From Sulfurimonas sp. (lineage in GTDB: Bacteria > Campylobacterota > Campylobacteria > Campylobacterales > Sulfurimonadaceae), in NCBI GenBank assembly GCA_016735225.1, contig JAERRX010000045.1, positions 1 to 46,215 of the forward strand: 46,215 bases of DNA. The letters are read 5' to 3'. Both the position numbers and the translations under genes were made by a program. Every line of letters starts with the position of its first letter. Position 1 is the stretch's first letter. A model generated the notes under the pieces. It was not told where the DNA came from. It made no database searches and was given only the letters and a program-made list of their open reading frames with translations. Below, piece by piece: positions 42,207 to 46,215 of the stretch.

Positions 42207-43064
42207 CTAATCTACAAAAGAGTAAAGAAGCTCTATCTCATCTTTCCATATCTTCTCATCGATGGTTTCGAGAATTAGCGGTATATCATTCACTCTATCA
42301 TCATTCATCAAAAACCTAAAAGCATCCAAGCCTATCTCGCCTTCGCCTAGAGAGTGATGTCTATCTTTTTTTGAACCTAAAGGCGGTTTTGAGTCATTTA
42401 GATGCATCCCCATTAGGTAGTTAAAACCCACTATATTTTCAAACTCTTGACATGTTTTATCATAAGCTTGTCTTGTTCTTATGTCATATCCTGAAACAAA
42501 CAGATGGCAAGTATCTATACAGATGCCAACTCTACTTTTATCTTCTACTTTGTCTATTATCTGTGCTAGATGCTCGAACTTATAACCTAAGTTACTGCCC
42601 TGCCCTGCTGTATTTTCTATAACTGCTTTTACACCCTTTGTTTTATCAAGAGCTATATTTATAGACTCAGAAATTTTACTCAAACATTCATCTTCACCTA
42701 TCTCTTTTAAGTGGCTTCCAGGGTGAAAGTTTAGTCTATCGAGACCGAGTTGTTCACAGCGTTCTAGCTCATCTATAAAAGCCATTCTACTTTTTATAAG
42801 TTTTTGCTCATCTGGGTGACCTAGGTTTATTAGGTATGAGTCATGTGGCAAAATATGTTTTGACAATATACCGCTATCATCTAAGGCTTTAAGAAATTTA
42901 TCAATGGTTTTAGCATCTAGCTCTTTTGCATCCCATCTTCTTTGGTTTTTAGTAAATAGTGCAAATGCTTTTGCCCCTATATCCTGAGCATTTTTTACCG
43001 CATTGAAAACTCCACCACTTGCAGAACAGTGTGCTCCAACAAACTTTAAATCTTTTTTACTCAT
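42207..43064 (-). CDS. nfo: Endonuclease IV
   Basis: This 285-residue apurinic/apyrimidinic endonuclease acts in base-excision repair. It is a Zn TIM barrel with 'GAHCSASGG' (first His), 'NFHPGSH', 'IENTAGQG' (Glu), '[14 protein letters not shown]' (Asp and His), and 'HLNDSK' with 'DRHHSLGEG' (Asp/His). All expected metal ligands are visible. The start shares a base with the end of the lipoprotein gene. Confidence 0.95.
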   Translation of the reverse strand: MSKKDLKFVGAHCSASGGVFNAVKNAQDIGAKAFALFTKNQRRWDAKELDAKTIDKFLKALDDSGILSKHILPHDSYLINLGHPDEQKLIKSRMAFIDELERCEQLGLDRLNFHPGSHLKEIGEDECLSKISESINIALDKTKGVKAVIENTAGQGSNLGYKFEHLAQIIDKVEDKSRVGICIDTCHLFVSGYDIRTRQAYDKTCQEFENIVGFNYLMGMHLNDSKPPLGSKKDRHHSLGEGEIGLDAFRFLMNDDRVNDIPLILETIDEKIWKDEIELLYSFVD

Positions 43065-43531
43065 TATTTTATATCCTTGATTTTTAAAATTATCTTATTT
43101 TTTTTGTCTTTGAAAAATGTACTTTTTGAACCTACTTTATAAGTTATATCTACATCATTGTTCTTTATTTTTTGTAAAAAACCATCCTGTTTTTTCAACA
43201 TACCCTTTCCATCATAAATAGCCTTTGAGAGCAGTATATTTTGTAAAATATCACTAGGGTATGTTTTGTTTAAGTACTTTTGGTTAAAAGAACTTCTACT
43301 CATACACCCCTCATCTACACATATCAGGTAGTTTATTCTAACCTTTTGTATAGAAACACCTGCACTAAAGAGTTCTAACTCTACACTCTTGGCACTATTT
43401 CTGATATAACCTAGGTCTGCGAACTTAAGTTGCGGTGACTTGATAATGATGATCTTAGTCTGAGTTTTATCATAGTTTTTTATGCTACATGCACTAAATA
43501 AAAGAACAGCTATCAAAAGTAAGTATCTCAT
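43064..43531 (-). CDS. Small lipoprotein of unknown function
   Basis: This 155-residue protein has a lipoprotein signal (hydrophobic 3-12, lipobox 'LFSAC', Cys-15). The mature part is beta-rich and basic, with two cysteines in 'LICVDEGCM' that may form a disulfide. No domain is recognised; similarly sized putative lipoproteins occur next to nfo in relatives as far as I recall. Its end shares a base with the nfo start, so the two are co-transcribed. Confidence 0.65.
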   Translation of the reverse strand: MRYLLLIAVLLFSACSIKNYDKTQTKIIIIKSPQLKFADLGYIRNSAKSVELELFSAGVSIQKVRINYLICVDEGCMSRSSFNQKYLNKTYPSDILQNILLSKAIYDGKGMLKKQDGFLQKIKNNDVDITYKVGSKSTFFKDKKNKIILKIKDIK

Positions 43532-43592
43532 AAATAAAATTATAGCGATAATTTCTTTCCAATATGTTATATTTTAGGTAAGTTTGTTAAAA

Positions 43593-43606
43593 TAAACTGC
43601 AGTTTA
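43593..43606. promoter_or_regulatory. 14-bp perfect palindrome upstream of the DUF805 gene
   Basis: TAAACTGCAGTTTA is a perfect inverted repeat located between the lipoprotein gene and the DUF805 gene in a 200-base AT-rich gap. It could be an operator for either divergent gene, but a palindrome of this size in AT-rich DNA can arise by chance. Confidence 0.3.
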
Positions 43607-43733
43607 AATCTTCACTAGGCAAATTCACTATAAATATAATAATATTTATCTCTTTTAAGCTTTAAAAATAAAAGAACAGCTAAAATCCCGTTAATCTAAA
43701 TTTAGGTTAAATAAAATAAGTCAAAGGATGAAA

Positions 43734-44084
43734 ATGGAATTTTTCATAAGAGCATATAAAAATTATGCTAATTTTAATGGTAGAGATACAAGACAGCAAT
43801 ATTGGATGTTTTATCTATTTTATGTTATTGCTTTAATTGTGTTGAGTCTTATAGATGGTCTAATAGGTACAGATGGGGCTTTAGCTGTACTTTTTACTCT
43901 TGCTTCTATACTTCCATCGATCACTAGTGCTACAAGAAGATTGCATGATACAGATAAAAGTGGATGGTGGCAGTTAGTTCTTCTAATTCCTTTTATAGGT
44001 GGTATAGTTGTGATTATTCTTCTAGCAAAAGAAGGCACTCCTAGTGAAAATCAATTTGGCTCAAATCCACTGGGTCAAAATTAA
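43734..44084 (+). CDS. DUF805 membrane protein
   Basis: This 116-residue inner-membrane protein belongs to the DUF805 family. It has the N-terminal 'NYANFNGRDTRQQYWMFYLF' elements and the motif 'ATRRLHDTDKSGWWQL' (the family's 'RRLhDtgrSGWW') between membrane helices. The two ATGs at 43728 and 43734 compete. AAAGG at 43723-43727 touches the first but lies about six bases before the second, so I choose 43734. Its biochemical function is unknown. Confidence 0.9.
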   Translation: MEFFIRAYKNYANFNGRDTRQQYWMFYLFYVIALIVLSLIDGLIGTDGALAVLFTLASILPSITSATRRLHDTDKSGWWQLVLLIPFIGGIVVIILLAKEGTPSENQFGSNPLGQN

Positions 44085-44093
44085 TAAAAGCAT

Positions 44094-44134
44094 TTTATCT
44101 CGTTTTCAAGCTTGGGGCTTGAGAGTGAGATAAA
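44094..44134 (+). terminator. Strong hairpin terminator after the DUF805 gene
   Basis: TTTATCTC (44094-44101) pairs with GAGATAAA (44127-44134), and the inner GTTTTCAAGC pairs with GCTTGAGAGT using some G-U pairs, for a stem of 18 pairs and a 5-base loop. A T-rich tract follows (TTAGTTTTGGTTT). It lies 9 bases after the stop codon. Confidence 0.7.
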
Positions 44135-44180
44135 TTAGTTTTGGTTTACTATAGGTTTATTTAGTACCTGAATTTTTCAT

Positions 44181-44198
44181 TATAATTTCAGTTATAAT
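44181..44198 (+). promoter_or_regulatory. Twin TATAAT boxes before the RcnA-like gene
   Basis: Two TATAAT hexamers at 44181-44186 and 44193-44198 lie 91 to 108 bases upstream of the transporter start and 26 to 43 bases before a short leader frame. Either could be a -10 element. No -35 match is clear. Confidence 0.4.
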
Positions 44199-44223
44199 AA
44201 ATAAAAGTATAAAAGAGTTCAAC

Positions 44224-44292
44224 ATGCAAACACCACAAAGAAAAGCTAATATTACAAAAACTATTGTGCCATCGCAAAGAGTAAAACTTTGA
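44224..44292 (+). CDS. Candidate 22-residue leader peptide
   Basis: An ATG at 44224, preceded by AAAAGAG, opens 22 codons that stop at TGA 44290-44292, overlapping the TTG start of the transporter gene as TTGA. The basic product (MQTPQRKANITK...) may simply couple translation to the downstream gene, or act as a leader. It is too short for family assignment. Confidence 0.4.
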   Translation: MQTPQRKANITKTIVPSQRVKL

Positions 44293-45776
44293 AAAAAATA
44301 GTTCTATTTCTGATAATACCTTTTATTCTTAATGCCTGTGCTTTGTGTTCTATCAGCATACCAAAAGTAACAGCCAATATAGACTTTAGTATTAAAAATG
44401 AAGTAGTTACCAATATGCATGCGAAGTGGACTTTTGGAGAAAAATTCACCCTACAAATATTACCTAACTATGATGAAAATGGAAATGACAAACTAGACAA
44501 AGCAGAAGTACAAGATATGCAAGAAGTACTTATGACATATATTACTCCTAGAAATCTTTTAACCGAACTCTCTATTTATACCCCAACTTCTTCAAAAAAT
44601 ATTTTATTAGTAGCAAAAAATCATAAGCTAATCTATGATAACAAACAGTTATATTTTGATTTTGATATTCCACTCTCTATAGAGTTAAAAAATGGCTCAA
44701 CACTAAAACTTGTCTTTGAAGATAGAGAGGGTTTTTTTGACTTTAAGATAGATAAGTTTGAGGACAAGAAGATAGGTGAAAACCTTTTCATCAAGTCAAA
44801 CACAAACCTAAATGCAGCATTTTTTAAAATAGTAGATGAGAATGCTAAAGTTGCTAGCACTAAACAAATCTCAAACATAGAGCAAAACAAAACACAGAAT
44901 ATAAAGCAAAACATAGAGCAAAATAAGACACAAAACATAGAAGAAAATATAACACAAAGCAAAACACAAAGCATAAAACAAAATACAGAGCAAAACAAAA
45001 CACAAAACATTGCACAAAAAGCTAACAGTTCCTATATAAATATATTGAGATCCTATCTCAAAACATACAGTGATAAGATAAAAGTTCTACTAAAAGATAT
45101 AAAAAAAGAGAGTTCTTTTTCTAGTATGCTTCTTTTGATCTTATTCTCTTTTTTATATGGTCTTTTTCATGCACTAGGGCCAGGACATGGCAAAACCCTA
45201 GTGGCTAGTTATTTTCTTGCAAATGGAGGAGGATGGCATAAGGCATTGAGTATGTCGATACGTATCGGTGTTATTCATGTTGCTGGGGCATTTGCATTGG
45301 TTATAACTAGCATGTACATAATACAAACTTTTATCAGTAAAACTCTAGGAGACACTGCTTTATATACTAGCTATATCTCTGCTACTATCATCATCTTTAT
45401 CTCACTATCGATGCTTTATAAAAAGATGTTTGCAAAGAAAAAGCATGCACACAATTGTTCATGTTGCTCCCACAAACCAACTCCAAAAAGAGGTTGGCTT
45501 GTAGCAGTTGCCGCAGGCATTGTTCCTTGTCCTGGAACTGTCATGATATTTATAATGACTTTAGTTTTAGGTAATTATCTTAGTGGATTTTTGAGTGCTA
45601 TAGCTATGTCTCTTGGCATGAGTAGTGTTATATTTATCAGTTCAATGTTAGCACAATATATACACACAAATGCATCGGAAAAATTTCATAATTTCTTTTT
45701 TATTATAGAGTATATTGCAATTTTTATTATGCTTTTCTTAGGTGTTATACTAATCATCTCTCCTGTTACAATCTAG
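44289..45776 (+). CDS. DUF1007-RcnA/NicO-type nickel/cobalt transporter
   Basis: This 495-residue protein has a signal or membrane segment (4-18) and a periplasmic DUF1007 domain (about 20-190) with 'DENGNDKLDKAEV', a Ca-binding-like loop. A Gln/Asn/Thr-rich repeat linker follows (about 196-244). The C-terminal RcnA/NicO membrane domain (about 275-495) has 'FHALGPGHGKTLVASYFL' and 'GIVPCPGTVMIF', the two metal-site motifs, and a His/Cys-rich loop 'KKHAHNCSCCSH' between helices. It probably exports Ni2+ or Co2+, though uptake is possible in this superfamily. The start is a TTG coupled to a short upstream frame. Confidence 0.85.
   Translation: MKKIVLFLIIPFILNACALCSISIPKVTANIDFSIKNEVVTNMHAKWTFGEKFTLQILPNYDENGNDKLDKAEVQDMQEVLMTYITPRNLLTELSIYTPTSSKNILLVAKNHKLIYDNKQLYFDFDIPLSIELKNGSTLKLVFEDREGFFDFKIDKFEDKKIGENLFIKSNTNLNAAFFKIVDENAKVASTKQISNIEQNKTQNIKQNIEQNKTQNIEENITQSKTQSIKQNTEQNKTQNIAQKANSSYINILRSYLKTYSDKIKVLLKDIKKESSFSSMLLLILFSFLYGLFHALGPGHGKTLVASYFLANGGGWHKALSMSIRIGVIHVAGAFALVITSMYIIQTFISKTLGDTALYTSYISATIIIFISLSMLYKKMFAKKKHAHNCSCCSHKPTPKRGWLVAVAAGIVPCPGTVMIFIMTLVLGNYLSGFLSAIAMSLGMSSVIFISSMLAQYIHTNASEKFHNFFFIIEYIAIFIMLFLGVILIISPVTI
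44874..45020 (+). repeat. Degenerate in-frame repeat encoding a Gln/Asn/Thr-rich linker
   Basis: About 147 bases of A/C-rich DNA hold repeated variants of units such as 'AACATAGAGCAAAAC', encoding NIEQNKTQ-like motifs. The minus strand is open across it because the repeat lacks stop triplets, but that frame is not a gene. The unit number is likely to vary between strains. Confidence 0.7.
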
Positions 45777-45828
45777 TCTCTATTGTTCACAGGGGTGTAA
45801 CTGTGCAAAGTAAACATTTCATAACCCT

Positions 45829-45914
45829 GTCATCCTCAGAATTTCACAACTCTGTCATCCTCAGAATTTCACAACTCCGTCATCCTCAGAATTTCACAAC
45901 TCCGTCATCCTCAG
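45829..45914 (+). repeat. 25-bp tandem repeat, three units plus partial fourth
   Basis: Units start at 45829, 45854 and 45879 and differ by one T/C change; a fourth begins at 45904 (GTCATCCTCAG) and runs into the palindrome. There are no spacers, so this is not a CRISPR array. The repeated unit is the left arm of the palindromic element. Confidence 0.85.
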
Positions 45915-45963
45915 CTTGACTGGGGATCTAGCTAGACTCCCAGTCAAGCTGAGAGTGACGGAG
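45900..45963 (+). repeat. Large palindromic element, probable dispersed repeat
   Basis: A perfect 14-bp stem (45911-45924 with 45939-45952) is continued by an outer 8-bp stem (45900-45907 with 45956-45963) with a 3-base mismatch zone between. It may act as a bidirectional terminator for the genes on both sides. The GTCATCCTCAGCTTGACTGG wording resembles intergenic palindromic repeats found scattered in other genomes. Confidence 0.7.
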
Positions 45964-46098
45964 TAAGAAACATTTCGATCCATGTAAGCATTTCAAACTC
46001 TTTCAAGCTAAGAACAACAGTCATATAATATGACTTTATAAACAGTAGCCGTTTTGTTCAATATTTAGATATTCGATCACAAGGGGTGTAACTTTTGT

Positions 46099-46215
46099 TT
46101 ATTTTATAAAAATATCCAATGCCTTAGAAACAGTTAAAAAGAATCCCATCATTCCCATAAGCATAAACATATTTTTGTTAAGTGCTTTTTGGATAGTATG
46201 TTCTATTTTTTCATT
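46099..46215 (-). CDS. C-terminal end of a gene running off the right edge
   Basis: The last 38 codons of a minus-strand frame end in TAA at 46099. They encode a lysine-containing helix, then a methionine-rich membrane-like segment (MFMLMGMMGFFLTV) and a short tail. The start is outside the window, so it could be a short or a long membrane protein. No family is recognised. Confidence 0.55.
   Translation of the reverse strand, partial: NEKIEHTIQKALNKNMFMLMGMMGFFLTVSKALDIFIK

Larger units (their letters stand above)
45777..46098. other. Gene-free repeat region after the transporter gene
   Basis: This 322-base stretch holds no gene. It contains a 25-bp tandem repeat, a long palindrome, and a 12-bp direct repeat AGGGGTGTAACT near both ends (45791-45802 and 46082-46093). 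The remainder (45964-46081) shows no coding signal or clear structure. Confidence 0.6.

Noticed and set aside
44633-45010. A 125-codon cysteine/phenylalanine-rich minus-strand frame.
   Set aside because: It is the complement of the transporter's repeat linker; stop codons are missing only because of the repeat composition.
45829-45914. The 25-bp repeats as a CRISPR array.
   Set aside because: The units are directly adjacent with no spacers and merge into a palindrome; there are no cas genes.

Overview
The window is AT-rich and tightly packed. It looks like a chromosomal segment of a Campylobacterota (Epsilonproteobacteria) member, most like Sulfurimonas or a relative. Three observations support this. 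The complex I (nuo) operon lacks recognisable nuoE and nuoF genes and carries two unrelated small genes in their place. The nuo operon is followed directly by a pflA-like flagellar TPR gene, the order known from Campylobacter. The housekeeping genes (ispG, miaA, alr, nfo) and small membrane proteins also have the style of this group. I saw no rRNA, tRNA, CRISPR array or insertion sequence.

Region 1 (1-16656) is the accessory region and the most interesting part. A truncated + strand gene (DUF4384-like) meets, tail to tail, a long block of minus-strand genes. In transcription order the block is: an LPP20-like exported protein, an exported c-type cytochrome-like protein, an ABC ATPase with two FtsX/LolE-type permeases, an exported protein ending in an Lcl (DUF1566) domain, a stand-alone AAA ATPase, and then a complete diversity-generating retroelement (DGR). 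The DGR consists of target gene VP2 with variable repeat VR2, avd, the template repeat TR, a reverse transcriptase, and a second target VP1 with VR1. Four more exported or lipoprotein genes follow, the last with a formylglycine-generating-enzyme-like (C-type lectin fold) domain. I aligned TR, VR1 and VR2 by hand over 141 bp. Of 26 TR/VR differences, 25 fall on template adenines, which is the signature of adenine-directed mutagenic retrohoming. The neighbours suggest a phase-free but hypervariable protein system that is exported and possibly displayed at the surface.

Region 2 (16719-23784) holds alr, transcribed divergently from an agmatine deiminase gene, then a TonB-dependent receptor with the copper-binding motifs of OprC, a possible PD-(D/E)XK-like protein, ispG and miaA.

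Region 3 (23774-40290, minus strand) is nuoABCD, a 38-codon overlapping small ORF, two non-canonical genes at the nuoE/nuoF positions, nuoGHIJKLMN and pflA. The gene at the nuoF position is visibly related to the C-terminal part of NuoG.

Region 4 (40423-46215) holds an AAA ATPase with an N in the Walker B aspartate position, endonuclease IV (nfo), a small lipoprotein, a DUF805 protein with a strong terminator hairpin, and a DUF1007-RcnA/NicO fusion transporter with a Gln/Asn/Thr-rich repeat linker. It ends in an intergenic repeat region: a 25-bp tandem repeat running into a large palindrome, all between 12-bp direct repeats. The final minus-strand gene runs off the right edge.
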